Shown here piece after piece: positions 7,345-18,888 of a stretch of DNA of 34,071 nucleotides. The stretch's first letter is position 1. Each line of letters begins with the position of its first letter. The translations under genes and the position numbers were made by a program. Source of the DNA: an uncultured Pelagibacteraceae bacterium (GTDB taxonomy: Bacteria > Pseudomonadota > Alphaproteobacteria > Pelagibacterales > Pelagibacteraceae); contig CACJIJ010000018.1 of NCBI GenBank assembly GCA_902593445.1, forward strand, positions 1 through 34,071, given 5' to 3'. Under the pieces are notes generated by a model that was not told where the DNA came from, did no database searches, and saw nothing but the letters and a program-made list of their open reading frames with translations.

Positions 7345-7719
7345 CTATTCTTTTGGTTTGAAAACTAAGCAGGCACCATTATTACAGAATCTTTTTCCTG
7401 TAGGTTTAGGTCCATCATCAAATATGTGTCCATGATGCCCTCCACATTTTTTACAATGATATTCAGTTCTTGCATAACCAATATGGTGATCTGTTTTTGT
7501 TTCAAATACATCCGGTAAAGACTCATAGAAAGAGGGCCAACCTGACCCACTCTCATATTTTGTTTTTGATTCAAATAATTTCTCTCCACAATTTGCACAA
7601 TGAAAACTTCCTTCTCTCTTTTCATAATTAAGTTCACTTGATCCTGCGCGCTCAGTTCCTTCTTCGAACAAGATCAATTTTTGTTCTGCAGTTAAATTTG
7701 GATTTATTTTTTTGGTCAT
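7345..7719 (-). CDS. msrB: Peptide-methionine (R)-S-oxide reductase
   Basis: This 124-residue MsrB repairs the R form of methionine sulfoxide in proteins. Two CxxC pairs (CANC and CKKC) form the structural zinc site of zinc-type MsrB, and GSGWPSF is the family substrate-pocket motif. The catalytic cysteine lies in RFCNNGACLVF near the C-terminus, where many homologues read RxCxNSA. A second Cys three residues before the end of that motif could be the resolving residue. The ATG overlaps the TGA of the upstream deacetylase gene (ATGA), so it is the last gene of the operon. No signal peptide is seen, so it should be cytoplasmic. Confidence 0.95.
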   Translation of the reverse strand: MTKKINPNLTAEQKLILFEEGTERAGSSELNYEKREGSFHCANCGEKLFESKTKYESGSGWPSFYESLPDVFETKTDHHIGYARTEYHCKKCGGHHGHIFDDGPKPTGKRFCNNGACLVFKPKE

Positions 7720-8615
7720 GATCCTATATATTTAGCACACGATTGATGTAAGATTGAATGTAATTCAACTAATTTATTAAAATCTTTATTGTAACCACCA
7801 CCTAAAACACCACAAAATGGTATTCTTTTAGAGAAAAAGTTTTCAATAACAAGCTCATCTCTAGATTTAATCCCTTCCTCAGATATTTTTAATTTACCAA
7901 GTCTATCGTTAAAATGAATATCTACTCCAGCTATATAGAAAACAAAATCAAAATTTTCTTGATTTAACTCATTTAAATAGTGTTTTAGCGTTTTAATGTA
8001 AGCATTGTCCTCTAAATTATCCTCTAGTTCTACATCTAAATCACTATTAGATTTTTTAGCTGGATAGTTACTTTTAGAATGCATACTAAATGTAAAAACA
8101 CTTCTATTATCTTTAAATATTTCTGAATTTCCATTCCCCTGATGAACATCTAAATCAACAATCAATATTTTATTAGCTAAACCTCGATTTAGCAGATAAT
8201 GAGCAGCAACAGCTACATCGTTAAAAACACAATATCCAGCTCCACTATCATAATTTGCATGATGACTACCTCCAGCAGTATTACAGGAAATTCCGTAATT
8301 TATTGCAAGTTTAGATGCTAGAACCGTGCCACCAGTAGCAACTAACGATCTCTGAACGACACTATCAACAAGAGGAAATCCAATCTTTTTTACTCCCTCT
8401 TTACTTAATGTCTTGTTTTTAATGCTTAATATATAATTTTTTGAATGAGCATAACTCAATGTTTCAAATGAGCAAGCTGATGGTTTATGAAACTTCTTAA
8501 CAATTTTTTTTTGAACCAAATAATTTGCTAATTCTCCAAACTTATTTATGGGAAATTTATGGTCATCTCCAATTTTTGCAAAATAATCTTCGTGATTAAC
8601 TACTGGTAACTCCAT
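7716..8615 (-). CDS. HDAC-family zinc deacetylase
   Basis: This 299-residue protein belongs to the arginase/deacetylase fold of histone-deacetylase-like enzymes. The active-site His pair is H118-H119 in GGSHHAN, followed by GYCVFND (127-133). The zinc ligands DLDVH (D154, D156, H158) precede QGNG, and the third metal Asp is in AGVDIHFNDRLG. The Gln after the metal His (DVHQGNG) resembles HDAC11-like/class IV bacterial proteins more than AcuC. The natural substrate, whether acetylated protein, polyamine or other N-acetyl compound, is unknown. It is cytoplasmic, starts two bases after the dehydrogenase gene and overlaps msrB. Confidence 0.9.
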   Translation of the reverse strand: MELPVVNHEDYFAKIGDDHKFPINKFGELANYLVQKKIVKKFHKPSACSFETLSYAHSKNYILSIKNKTLSKEGVKKIGFPLVDSVVQRSLVATGGTVLASKLAINYGISCNTAGGSHHANYDSGAGYCVFNDVAVAAHYLLNRGLANKILIVDLDVHQGNGNSEIFKDNRSVFTFSMHSKSNYPAKKSNSDLDVELEDNLEDNAYIKTLKHYLNELNQENFDFVFYIAGVDIHFNDRLGKLKISEEGIKSRDELVIENFFSKRIPFCGVLGGGYNKDFNKLVELHSILHQSCAKYIGS

Positions 8616-8617
8616 AG

Positions 8618-9568
8618 TTACTCTAAAACACGGATAGGATTTCCATCAACACAAGCCTCCAATCCTTCAATCATTTGATTGTAAAAAATACTATAATTTT
8701 CAGCTGTTACATAACCTATGTGTGGAGTAAGCAGTGCATTAGGTAAAAATCTAAGTTTGTTATTCTCTTGTAGAGGTTCTTTGTCATAAACATCTATTCC
8801 TGCTCCTGCAATTACATTTGTTGACAATGCAATAATTAAATCATCTTCATTAACAATGGGTCCTCTAGAAGTATTAATCAAAAATGCTGTTTTTTTCATT
8901 TTATCAAATTCTTTTATGGTAATACAGTCTTTGTATCTATCACCTCCTTGAACGTGAATTGAAAGTACATCAGAATTTGTAATTAAGTCATCTTTACTAC
9001 AAGGGAGCACATCTAATTCTTTGCACTTATCTAAGCTTAAGTTTTCACTCCAGGCCATTACTTGCATTCCAAATGCTTTTCCAATTTTTGCAACTTCTGT
9101 ACCTACTCTGCCTAGACCAATTAAACCTAGGATTTTTCCTTTCAATTCTACTCCAATTGTAGTTTGCCAATACCCTTGATACATGTTGTCAAACTCTTCT
9201 TTAAAATTTCTAGCCAAACCAAGAATAAGTGCCCAAGTTAATTCAGGTGTTGGGTTTAAATTTATATCTGTACCACAAACTATAATTTTTCTTTTTTTTG
9301 CTGCCTTCAAATCAATAGATTTGTTTCGTAATCCACTTGTAATCACAAATTTTAAATCATTAAGATTATCAATTAAATTTTTCGTAATTGGAGTTCTTTC
9401 TCTCATTATTAATAAAGCTTCAAAATCAGCCAACTGATCAATTGCATCTGCCTCATCTATAAAAGGTTCACTAAAAATCTTAAACTCATATTTTCCAGAT
9501 AGTTTTTCTAAATCTACAAATTGTTGGGCAACATTTTGATAATCATCCAATATAGCAACTTTAAGCAT
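8618..9568 (-). CDS. D-2-hydroxyacid dehydrogenase (SerA/phosphoglycerate-dehydrogenase-like)
   Basis: This 316-residue NAD(P)-dependent oxidoreductase interconverts 2-oxo acids and D-2-hydroxy acids. The Rossmann motif GLIGLGRVG lies near residue 150. The catalytic Arg is in NTSRGPIVNE, the Glu is in DVYDKEPL and the His is in LLTPHIGYVT, giving the full Arg-Glu-His triad. The short length, without an ACT domain, and the poor match at the substrate pocket make a true biosynthetic SerA unlikely; the specific acid is unknown. The ATG overlaps the end of the EamA gene by 8 bases. With the adjacent D-amino-acid oxidase, a path from D-amino acid to 2-oxo acid to 2-hydroxy acid can be imagined, but only by inference. 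Confidence 0.88.
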   Translation of the reverse strand: MLKVAILDDYQNVAQQFVDLEKLSGKYEFKIFSEPFIDEADAIDQLADFEALLIMRERTPITKNLIDNLNDLKFVITSGLRNKSIDLKAAKKRKIIVCGTDINLNPTPELTWALILGLARNFKEEFDNMYQGYWQTTIGVELKGKILGLIGLGRVGTEVAKIGKAFGMQVMAWSENLSLDKCKELDVLPCSKDDLITNSDVLSIHVQGGDRYKDCITIKEFDKMKKTAFLINTSRGPIVNEDDLIIALSTNVIAGAGIDVYDKEPLQENNKLRFLPNALLTPHIGYVTAENYSIFYNQMIEGLEACVDGNPIRVLE

Positions 9569-10463
9569 TTTTCACTTTCTTATTTGACAAAAGTATTCCT
9601 GTAACAATAAAACAAGCGCCTAAAATATGATAAAACATAAATTTTTCACTAAAAAAAATCATCGCCATTATCGCACTTAGAATTGGCATTAAATGTAAAA
9701 AAACACCAGATCTATTTGCACCAATCATAGAAATTCCTTTTATCCATAAAAGAAAAGATGCCAAACCAGGAAACAAAACTACATAGGATAAAATTAAAAT
9801 AAATGGTAATTCTAAATTAATCCTAAATCCAATTTGATATTCAATAAAATAAACTGGAATTAAAAATATTAAACCAAAAGTGATTACTACTTGAAGTAAT
9901 GAAATTTGAGTTAACTCATATTGTTTTCCCTTTAACAATGTCGAATATAAAGCCCAAGAGAACATTGCTATTACCATAGTTATGTCACCTTTATTAAAGT
10001 CTAAATTTTTTAATATCTCTATATTTGCTTTTGTTATAATCATAATCACACCAGCAAAAGAAAAAATTACTCCTATAATCTGAAAAATATTTGTCTTTTC
10101 AATTTTTAAAATTGATGAAAACAACATGATCATCACAGGTATAGTTGAAATCATTAAAACTCCACTAATCACCTGAGTAAAATTTAAAGAATAATAAACA
10201 ATAGAATTAAATACCGTAATACTAGTAACTCCTAATACAATGAAAAGCTTATAGTTTTTTATAATATAATTTCTTTTTTCTAATATTTCTGGAATTGTAA
10301 AAGGTGCTAGAATTAACCAGGCAAAAAGCCATCTATAAAAGTTTAATGAAAAAGGTGGCACCTCATAAAAACTTGCAAGTTTACCTACTACAAAGTTTCC
10401 TGCCCAAAATGTTACGGTTAAAAATAGATATAAATAGGCTAAAAAATTATTATCTTTCGTCAC
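9561..10463 (-). CDS. EamA-family (DMT superfamily) transporter
   Basis: This 300-residue membrane protein has ten predicted helices arranged as two EamA repeats. The first repeat contains FWAGNFVVGKLA and NFYRWLFAWLILAP, and the second begins near AMFSWALYSTLLKG. The family includes exporters of amino acids and other metabolites. The substrate here cannot be assigned, although the neighbours, which oxidise D-amino acids and handle hydroxy acids, suggest a related metabolite. It starts at the base adjoining the end of the dadA-like gene and overlaps the next gene by 8 bases. Confidence 0.85.
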   Translation of the reverse strand: MTKDNNFLAYLYLFLTVTFWAGNFVVGKLASFYEVPPFSLNFYRWLFAWLILAPFTIPEILEKRNYIIKNYKLFIVLGVTSITVFNSIVYYSLNFTQVISGVLMISTIPVMIMLFSSILKIEKTNIFQIIGVIFSFAGVIMIITKANIEILKNLDFNKGDITMVIAMFSWALYSTLLKGKQYELTQISLLQVVITFGLIFLIPVYFIEYQIGFRINLELPFILILSYVVLFPGLASFLLWIKGISMIGANRSGVFLHLMPILSAIMAMIFFSEKFMFYHILGACFIVTGILLSNKKVKNA

Positions 10464-11705
10464 TTAACTAAATCTAAGCGAGCTGTATGGTTTTAAATCT
10501 AAATTTGTATTTTCGTTCGCTATCATTCCTGAAACAATCTTTCCAGAAATTGGACCCAAAGTCCATCCTAAATGATGGTGACCAAAACAATAATAAATAT
10601 TTTTGTAATTTTTTGATGGCCCCATAACAGGTAAAAAATCTGGTAAAGTCGGCCTAAATCCTAGCCACTCATCCTCATGTTCAGGCAAATCACCGAGCAT
10701 ATATTTTGCGTTATTTATCAAATTTTTAACTCTTGATTTAGATAATGGATTATCCAATCCACCAAATTCAACAGTTCCAACAACTCTTAAACCCTGCTCC
10801 ATTGGTGTTATTCCAAATCCACGATTAGAAAATATTACTGGTCTATTTAACAAATGATCACAATTTTTGAAATGAACATGATATCCACGTTCTGTATCTA
10901 AAGGTATTTTTTCACCAAGATTATCTGTTAATTTTTTTGAAAAAGCACCACAAGCTATTATTACTTTATCAAAAATGTAGTTTTGAGTTTCAGTTTTAAA
11001 AACTGGTTTTTCTTCATCAAAACTAATATCTTTAATATTTACTTTGTTAAATTTTCCGCCCTTTTTCAAAAATAAATCAAATAATTTTAAAAGAATTCTT
11101 TTTGGGTTTCTTGCATGCCTTGCGTAAGGATAAAATACGCCTGCATGATAAAATGGTTTAATATTTGGTTCAAGATCATGTATTTCGGCTTTGGAAACTA
11201 ATTGTTGTTCAACACCTAACTCTTCTCTAACTTTAATTTCCAATTCTCTACTTTTTAAATCTTTATCGTTCCATATATAAAGAATTCCTTTGTTTTCAAC
11301 TAAGCCTTCTAATTCTATTTCTTCAAATAATTCATCATATGCTGGTAAAGCTAGATCTAAAATTTGGTGCATATTTTTAGCAGTATGCATCATCTTAGTT
11401 TTGGTTGTATTCATTATAAATTTTACAAACCATGGAATCATTTTAGGAACGTAGTTCCATTTTAAAGCAAGAGGACCTGAAGAGCTTAGCAACATTGCTG
11501 GCACATCTGCTAAAACATCTGTTCTGTTTAAAGAGAGAGATGCATAGGGCGAAAAGTGACCTGCGTTACCGTAAGATGCAGCTTGGCTTCCTGGGTTATC
11601 TCTGTCAAATATAGTTACATCAAAACCTTTTTTTTGAAGAAACAATGCGTTTGATACACCTTGAATTCCTGCACCAACAATTCCTACTTTGAGATTTTTA
11701 TTCAC
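10464..11705 (-). CDS. dadA: DadA-like FAD-dependent D-amino-acid dehydrogenase/oxidase
   Basis: This 413-residue flavoprotein of the DAO family oxidatively deaminates amino acids, in DadA proteins D-amino acids such as D-alanine, passing electrons to the respiratory chain. The FAD-binding motif GAGIQG is at 11-16, with the acidic end of the fold at FDRD. The conserved GNAGHFSP follows the N-terminal domain, and the C-terminal FAD motif contains FGHHHLGWTLGPISG. The start is a GTG (11705-11703). No Shine-Dalgarno is present, and a TATAAC box lies only 6 bases upstream, so the mRNA could be leaderless. It heads a five-gene operon. Nearby wall-synthesis genes suggest peptidoglycan D-amino acids as one possible substrate, but substrate identity is not shown. 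Confidence 0.88.
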   Translation of the reverse strand: MNKNLKVGIVGAGIQGVSNALFLQKKGFDVTIFDRDNPGSQAASYGNAGHFSPYASLSLNRTDVLADVPAMLLSSSGPLALKWNYVPKMIPWFVKFIMNTTKTKMMHTAKNMHQILDLALPAYDELFEEIELEGLVENKGILYIWNDKDLKSRELEIKVREELGVEQQLVSKAEIHDLEPNIKPFYHAGVFYPYARHARNPKRILLKLFDLFLKKGGKFNKVNIKDISFDEEKPVFKTETQNYIFDKVIIACGAFSKKLTDNLGEKIPLDTERGYHVHFKNCDHLLNRPVIFSNRGFGITPMEQGLRVVGTVEFGGLDNPLSKSRVKNLINNAKYMLGDLPEHEDEWLGFRPTLPDFLPVMGPSKNYKNIYYCFGHHHLGWTLGPISGKIVSGMIANENTNLDLKPYSSLRFS

Positions 11706-11711
11706 TGGGTT

Positions 11712-11717
11712 GTTATA
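11712..11717 (-). promoter_or_regulatory. Candidate -10 box of the dadA operon
   Basis: TATAAC on the minus strand ends 6 bases before the GTG start. The -35 region is unclear: TTGTCA (11747-11742) lies 24 bases away, which is too far, and the 17-base position reads TCTTAA. If used, transcription would begin at or next to the start codon. Confidence 0.35.
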
Positions 11718-11768
11718 CTAGTAAAAATTAAATTTTAAGAGTGACAAATTATGCAAATTTAATTTTTA

Positions 11769-12893
11769 TTATGCAATCATTTGTTTATGATTGATTTTTG
11801 CACTTAATACTATGCCAAAACCAATCATTGTAGCTAACATTGAAGAGCCTCCATAAGACATTATCGGTAATGGAGAACCAACTATTGGTAGCAAACCTAA
11901 AACCATCGACAGATTGACTACTATATAAATAAATATTGCAAAAGCATATCCAAAACAAAAAAGTCTAGCAAAATTACTTCTTGAAATAGATCCAATTCTT
12001 ATTATTCTAAAAATTATTATTGAGTATAATATTAAAAGTATAACTGAACCTATAAATCCAAACTCTTCTGAGAATAAAGTAAATATAAAATCTGTGTGTT
12101 TTTCAGGCAAAAAGTCTAAATAACTCTGTGTCCCTTTTAAAAAGCCCTTTCCATTAAGACCACCTGAGCCAATAGCAATTTTTGATTGTATAATTTGATA
12201 TCCTGCACCTAAGGGATCTCTATCTGGGTCTAAAAAAGTAAGTATTCTTAGTTTTTGATAAGGTTTTAAGAATGAAATTATAAATGGTAGTGAAATTAAG
12301 AAAGTAATAAAAGAGTATATAAAATATTTAATTTTCACTCCTCCAAGCCACAATATAATTAGACCACTTAATGCAATGAGTATCGAGGTACCAAGATCAG
12401 GTTGAGAAATAACAAAAATCGTTGGAATAAATATAATTGATAATACAATTGTAATACTGGTGAATGAATTTACATTTTCTATTTTTAATCTATGATAATA
12501 TTTAGCAAGACACATTATAATTGCAATTTTCATCAATTCGGACGGCTGAAGTACAAAAAAATATACATCCATCCATCTTTTTGAACCTGAAGCCTTGATT
12601 CCAAAAAAGGATACATAAATTAATAAAATTATTACTAGAAGATAAACAATATATGAAAAATTATGCCAAAATTTTATGTTAAAGAAAGCCACGACGATCA
12701 TTAAAGGAAAAAAAACTACAAGTTTTACAAAATGATTTTTAGTATGAAAAAGTATTTCACCCCCATCAGTAGAATACATAACAAAAACACTTATTACAGA
12801 AAGAGCGATAACAGAAATTAATAATATATAATCTAAGTTTTTTATTTTTTGAAATAATGTAATCTCACTATTCAATCTATCGTGTTGAAACAT
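11769..12893 (-). CDS. rodA: Rod-shape SEDS glycosyltransferase RodA
   Basis: This 374-residue SEDS-family membrane protein polymerises peptidoglycan glycan strands during cell elongation, as partner of PBP2. About ten helices are visible. Conserved blocks include QPSELMKIA, SQPDLGTSIL, the catalytic-loop region FLPEKHTDFIFTLFSEEFG, and the C-terminal VGSPLPIMSYGGSSM. These distinguish RodA/FtsW proteins from other transporters, and the pairing with mrdA identifies RodA rather than FtsW. The gene begins directly after the mrdA stop with no gap and ends the mre-mrd operon. Confidence 0.96.
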   Translation of the reverse strand: MFQHDRLNSEITLFQKIKNLDYILLISVIALSVISVFVMYSTDGGEILFHTKNHFVKLVVFFPLMIVVAFFNIKFWHNFSYIVYLLVIILLIYVSFFGIKASGSKRWMDVYFFVLQPSELMKIAIIMCLAKYYHRLKIENVNSFTSITIVLSIIFIPTIFVISQPDLGTSILIALSGLIILWLGGVKIKYFIYSFITFLISLPFIISFLKPYQKLRILTFLDPDRDPLGAGYQIIQSKIAIGSGGLNGKGFLKGTQSYLDFLPEKHTDFIFTLFSEEFGFIGSVILLILYSIIIFRIIRIGSISRSNFARLFCFGYAFAIFIYIVVNLSMVLGLLPIVGSPLPIMSYGGSSMLATMIGFGIVLSAKINHKQMIA

Positions 12894-14816
12894 TTAAATA
12901 GTAATCCTCTCAAAATTTGATTGTTTATTTCTTAATTCGTGTCTATCAATAATTAATTTGAATAATTTTTTTGCAATAGGTGCCGCTGCCTTACTGCCTG
13001 AACCACCATGCTCTACAATAATACTCAAAGCATATCTTGGATTTATATAAGGACCATAAGCAATATATAAAGCATGATCTCTATCTTTGTATGGTATTTG
13101 CTCTAATTCTAAGTCCAATTCCCTCTCTCTTTTACTAATTCTCTTTACCTGAGCTGTTCCTGTTTTTCCTGCAAATTGGTATTTAGGATCATCAATTCTT
13201 GACTTATAAGAGGTTCCAAATCTTTCATTGGTTGAACTGAACATTGCTTCCTGAACAATCTTAATATTTTTTTGATTTTTAAATAATTTTTTGTCTAACA
13301 ATTCCTCAGTATCAGTATCAAATAACAACCCACTCTCCATTGATTGTTTTGCATCTTCATAAGAAATAGGATTACTGTCCACAATTATTTTAGGTTTTAC
13401 AGCATAGCCTCCATTTGCAATTTGTGCAGTCATCATACAAAGTTGTAAAGGAGTTGTTTGGATATAGCCTTGACCAATACCTGTTATCAAGGTCTCCCCT
13501 AACACCCAGCCTTTACCAAGATTATTTTTTTTCCATTTTGTATTTGGAAATAATCCTTTTTTTTCAGTATCAAAATAATTACCTAGTACTTTTTTACCCA
13601 AGCCAAACTTTTCAGCTGTAATGTTTAGTCTATCAACACCTAATAATCTAGCAACCTCATAAAAATATGTATCACAAGATTGTTTCATTGCATTTTTCAG
13701 ACTTACCCAACCATGTCCTTTTTCCTTCCAGCAGTGAAATGTTTGTCCATATAACTCCATTTTCCCTGTGCATTTAACTTTAAACTTTGTATCTATCACT
13801 TTGTTTTCTAAAGCTGACAGAGCAACAATTGGTTTTATTGTTGAACCAGGCGAATATAGACCTGAAAGAGTTTTGTTTATTAGTGGTTTTAATGGATTAT
13901 TTCTAATTAATTGCCACTCATCTTGGCTTATTCCAAATAAAAATAAATTTGGATCATAAGATGGAGATGAATACATTGCTATTATATCTCCAGTATAGAT
14001 ATCCATTACACTTATAGATCCTGCTTTTTCATTTAACAATTCTCCACAAGCTTTTTGTATTTCTGTATCCACAGTTAAACGTATTTTTGATCCTTGTTTC
14101 CCTTTTTGATGCTCAAGTTGATTGATTCTTTTACCGTAAGCATTAACCTCATATCTTTGAATAGCATTTGTTCCAATTAAATGATTTTCTAGTCTTTTCT
14201 CTAAGCCCAGTTTTCCAATTTTCATCCCAGGTACAAATCTTTCTTGGATGGTTTGATTGTCTAAAATTTCTTGTTCATTTGGTTGACTCACATATCCAAG
14301 AACATGTGTGTATACATCATTAAAAGGATAGTTTCTGGAGATTGTCATTACAGGTTTGACACCTACAAGATCGTATAAATAATTATTAATTTTTACAAAT
14401 TGACTCCAGCTTAAATTTTCAGAAACAATGATACTATCCCAAGGTTTTAACTCTGCTTTTAATTTATTTATTCTTGCAATTCTTTTGTCACTTAGGTTTA
14501 AAAGATTTTTCAATCTAACTAATAAATAATTGAAATTCTCAACTTGCTCTGGAATTATGTGTAATTGATAAACTTTCAAATTTCCTGCAATTACATTTCC
14601 AAAATAATCAACTATATTACCTCTTGTAGGTGGAAGTTTCCACTCTCTGATTCTATTTTTGTCTGAAAGTGTAAGATATTTTTTATTTTCGTTTATTTGT
14701 AGAGAAAACAAACGTGCAACAATACCAACAAAAACTATAACTTTTGCTGCCCCGATTATGAACATCCTTCTATTAATTACATCAGTTTTTCTTATTCCTG
14801 AATTAGATTTAATCAT
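12894..14816 (-). CDS. mrdA: Penicillin-binding protein 2 (elongation transpeptidase)
   Basis: This 640-residue class B PBP crosslinks peptidoglycan in the elongasome. A single N-terminal membrane anchor (about 18-38) is followed by a dimerisation/pedestal domain containing PPTRGNIVDYFG, and then by the transpeptidase domain. Active-site motifs are SPGSTIKP with catalytic Ser325, SCD at 380-382 (the second motif, usual for PBP2), and KTGTAQV beginning at Lys551. The start overlaps the end of mreD by 8 bases, and rodA follows directly. The product acts in the periplasm with RodA. Confidence 0.96.
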   Translation of the reverse strand: MIKSNSGIRKTDVINRRMFIIGAAKVIVFVGIVARLFSLQINENKKYLTLSDKNRIREWKLPPTRGNIVDYFGNVIAGNLKVYQLHIIPEQVENFNYLLVRLKNLLNLSDKRIARINKLKAELKPWDSIIVSENLSWSQFVKINNYLYDLVGVKPVMTISRNYPFNDVYTHVLGYVSQPNEQEILDNQTIQERFVPGMKIGKLGLEKRLENHLIGTNAIQRYEVNAYGKRINQLEHQKGKQGSKIRLTVDTEIQKACGELLNEKAGSISVMDIYTGDIIAMYSSPSYDPNLFLFGISQDEWQLIRNNPLKPLINKTLSGLYSPGSTIKPIVALSALENKVIDTKFKVKCTGKMELYGQTFHCWKEKGHGWVSLKNAMKQSCDTYFYEVARLLGVDRLNITAEKFGLGKKVLGNYFDTEKKGLFPNTKWKKNNLGKGWVLGETLITGIGQGYIQTTPLQLCMMTAQIANGGYAVKPKIIVDSNPISYEDAKQSMESGLLFDTDTEELLDKKLFKNQKNIKIVQEAMFSSTNERFGTSYKSRIDDPKYQFAGKTGTAQVKRISKRERELDLELEQIPYKDRDHALYIAYGPYINPRYALSIIVEHGGSGSKAAAPIAKKLFKLIIDRHELRNKQSNFERITI

Positions 14817-15327
14817 TTGTTTGATATGAAATTCTTTCGTTTAAAAAATTAAAAAATAAAAAAAATATTGGATAAAATAAAAAGGTAAAACCTGAGTTAA
14901 TTAAATAATTAGTGTAATCAACTTTAATTAAAAAAACTAAATCTAAAATAATTACTTGAATTGAATTTATTAATAAAATTGTGAATAATAATGATATCCA
15001 GTCCTTCATAAAGTTTGGGGTTAAAGTAATGTTTCTTATATAAGCTGTTACTGAGCAAAGAATAAGATAACAAAAGCTACTAATTCCTATTGGTATACCT
15101 ATTACAACATCATTAATTATACCCGCAAAGAAAATTGCCAGATAACCTAATTGATTAGGATTTCTTAAAGTCCAAAAGAAAATTAATAGATGAGCAAAAT
15201 TAAAGGCAAAATAATCAAGCTTTAAATAATTAAAATCAAATTCATTAAATACAGAAAAAAATAACATTATTATAGGAAGATAAGACAAAAATATTCTTAA
15301 AAATGGACTTTTGTTAAGTGATGACAT
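14809..15327 (-). CDS. mreD: Rod-shape-determining protein MreD
   Basis: This 172-residue, very hydrophobic protein with about five helices fits MreD, the small inner-membrane component of the elongasome that links MreC to PBP2-RodA. Sequence conservation in this family is low, and the call rests on size, hydrophobicity, the central segment with AGIINDVVIGIPIGISSF and its place between mreC and mrdA. The ATG overlaps the mreC stop as TAATG, and the gene overlaps mrdA by 8 bases. Confidence 0.9.
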   Translation of the reverse strand: MSSLNKSPFLRIFLSYLPIIMLFFSVFNEFDFNYLKLDYFAFNFAHLLIFFWTLRNPNQLGYLAIFFAGIINDVVIGIPIGISSFCYLILCSVTAYIRNITLTPNFMKDWISLLFTILLINSIQVIILDLVFLIKVDYTNYLINSGFTFLFYPIFFLFFNFLNERISYQTND

Positions 15328-16175
15328 TATTTTTCTCCACCAAATTTATAAGAGACAATTTTTACATAATCTAATTGAGTGAAATCAGAAAAAAAATTAA
15401 TTTTTCCCTCTGAACTATTATCTATTTTTCCTATTGGTATCCCTGGCTTAAATAGTCCTCCGAGTCCGGATGTATAAGCAATAATTTCTTTTTTATTAAA
15501 TGCTTCTTTATAATCAATTTGAGTATGTTCTATTATTCCAAAATTACTTCCTGTTCCAGAAACTACAGCCTGTATATCATCTGGCTCTAAAACAGAAGGT
15601 ATTTTGCTGTTTAGGTCAGACAAAAGTAATGCTCTGGAATTACTATAATTTACTTCAATAATTTGTCCCACTAAATAAACCTCATCAATAACAGCCATTC
15701 CAATTTTTACTTTATCTTTTGTGCCTTTATTTAATACTACTGATTTTAAATATGGACTGTCTTTATCAATTAAAACTTTGGCAAATATTTCTTGTGAATT
15801 TATGCTTTCATCAAGTAACTCTCTAAGCTTTTTATTTTCTGTAGTTAAAAACTCATTTTGTAATATAAGTTGCTCAGAATTTTCTATTTTAATTAATTCT
15901 TTCTGATGACTTTCATATAAATCCATATGTGATTTGAATTTTGAAGTTATTTCTTTTAATTTATTTTCTGGAATTGATGCAATATGAGATGATCTATAAA
16001 TTACTTCATTGACTCCTAATTTAACAAATTGTATTGCTTTAAAATTAAGATTACTTAAGATAATTACAAAAATTGATACAAAAATTAGAGTTAGTAATGA
16101 AAATTTTTGTTTATCTTTTTTTTTTAAAAAAGCTGACCTAATGGCAATTACAAAATCATCTCTGCCAGCAGCCAT
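15327..16175 (-). CDS. mreC: Rod-shape-determining protein MreC
   Basis: This 282-residue protein has a short cytoplasmic N-terminus, one membrane helix (about 24-44), a periplasmic coiled-coil segment (about 85-120, ending LLTTENKKLRELL-like) and the beta-rich MreC domain. The domain includes KVLIDKDSPYLKSVVLNKG, KVKIGMAVID and SGLGGLFKPGIPIGKI, which are standard MreC blocks. It scaffolds the elongasome outside the inner membrane. It starts 5 bases after the mreB stop and overlaps mreD by TAATG. The C-terminus ends soon after the domain, without the long Pro-rich tail seen in some alphaproteobacteria. Confidence 0.95.
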   Translation of the reverse strand: MAAGRDDFVIAIRSAFLKKKDKQKFSLLTLIFVSIFVIILSNLNFKAIQFVKLGVNEVIYRSSHIASIPENKLKEITSKFKSHMDLYESHQKELIKIENSEQLILQNEFLTTENKKLRELLDESINSQEIFAKVLIDKDSPYLKSVVLNKGTKDKVKIGMAVIDEVYLVGQIIEVNYSNSRALLLSDLNSKIPSVLEPDDIQAVVSGTGSNFGIIEHTQIDYKEAFNKKEIIAYTSGLGGLFKPGIPIGKIDNSSEGKINFFSDFTQLDYVKIVSYKFGGEK

Positions 16176-16180
16176 TTTTT

Positions 16181-18786
<2,606 letters not shown>

Positions 18787-18808
18787 AACTAAAATTTTTA
18801 GAAAATCT

Positions 18809-18836
18809 ATAATACAATCTATGAGAGAGATTGCAA
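18809..18836 (-). promoter_or_regulatory. Candidate promoter of leuA (and of the mre-mrd genes behind it)
   Basis: On the minus strand TTGCAA (18836-18831) and TATTAT (18814-18809) are separated by 16 bases. The -10 lies about 22 bases upstream of the leuA ATG. The 102-base gap upstream holds no visible leader-peptide frame rich in Leu codons. Confidence 0.5.
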
Positions 18837-18888
18837 AATAATTAGTTAAATAATTACTTTTAATGGACCATTTTAGGCTTACGAAAAA

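Noticed and set aside
7365-7637. A 90-codon open frame inside msrB on the same strand
   Set aside because: It lies in another frame of a well-supported gene with intact catalytic and zinc motifs, and its translation resembles no protein family.
18840-18857. Repeated TAATTA motifs in the gap upstream of leuA
   Set aside because: Low-complexity AT sequence with self-palindromic 6-mers; no stable structure or regulatory consensus.
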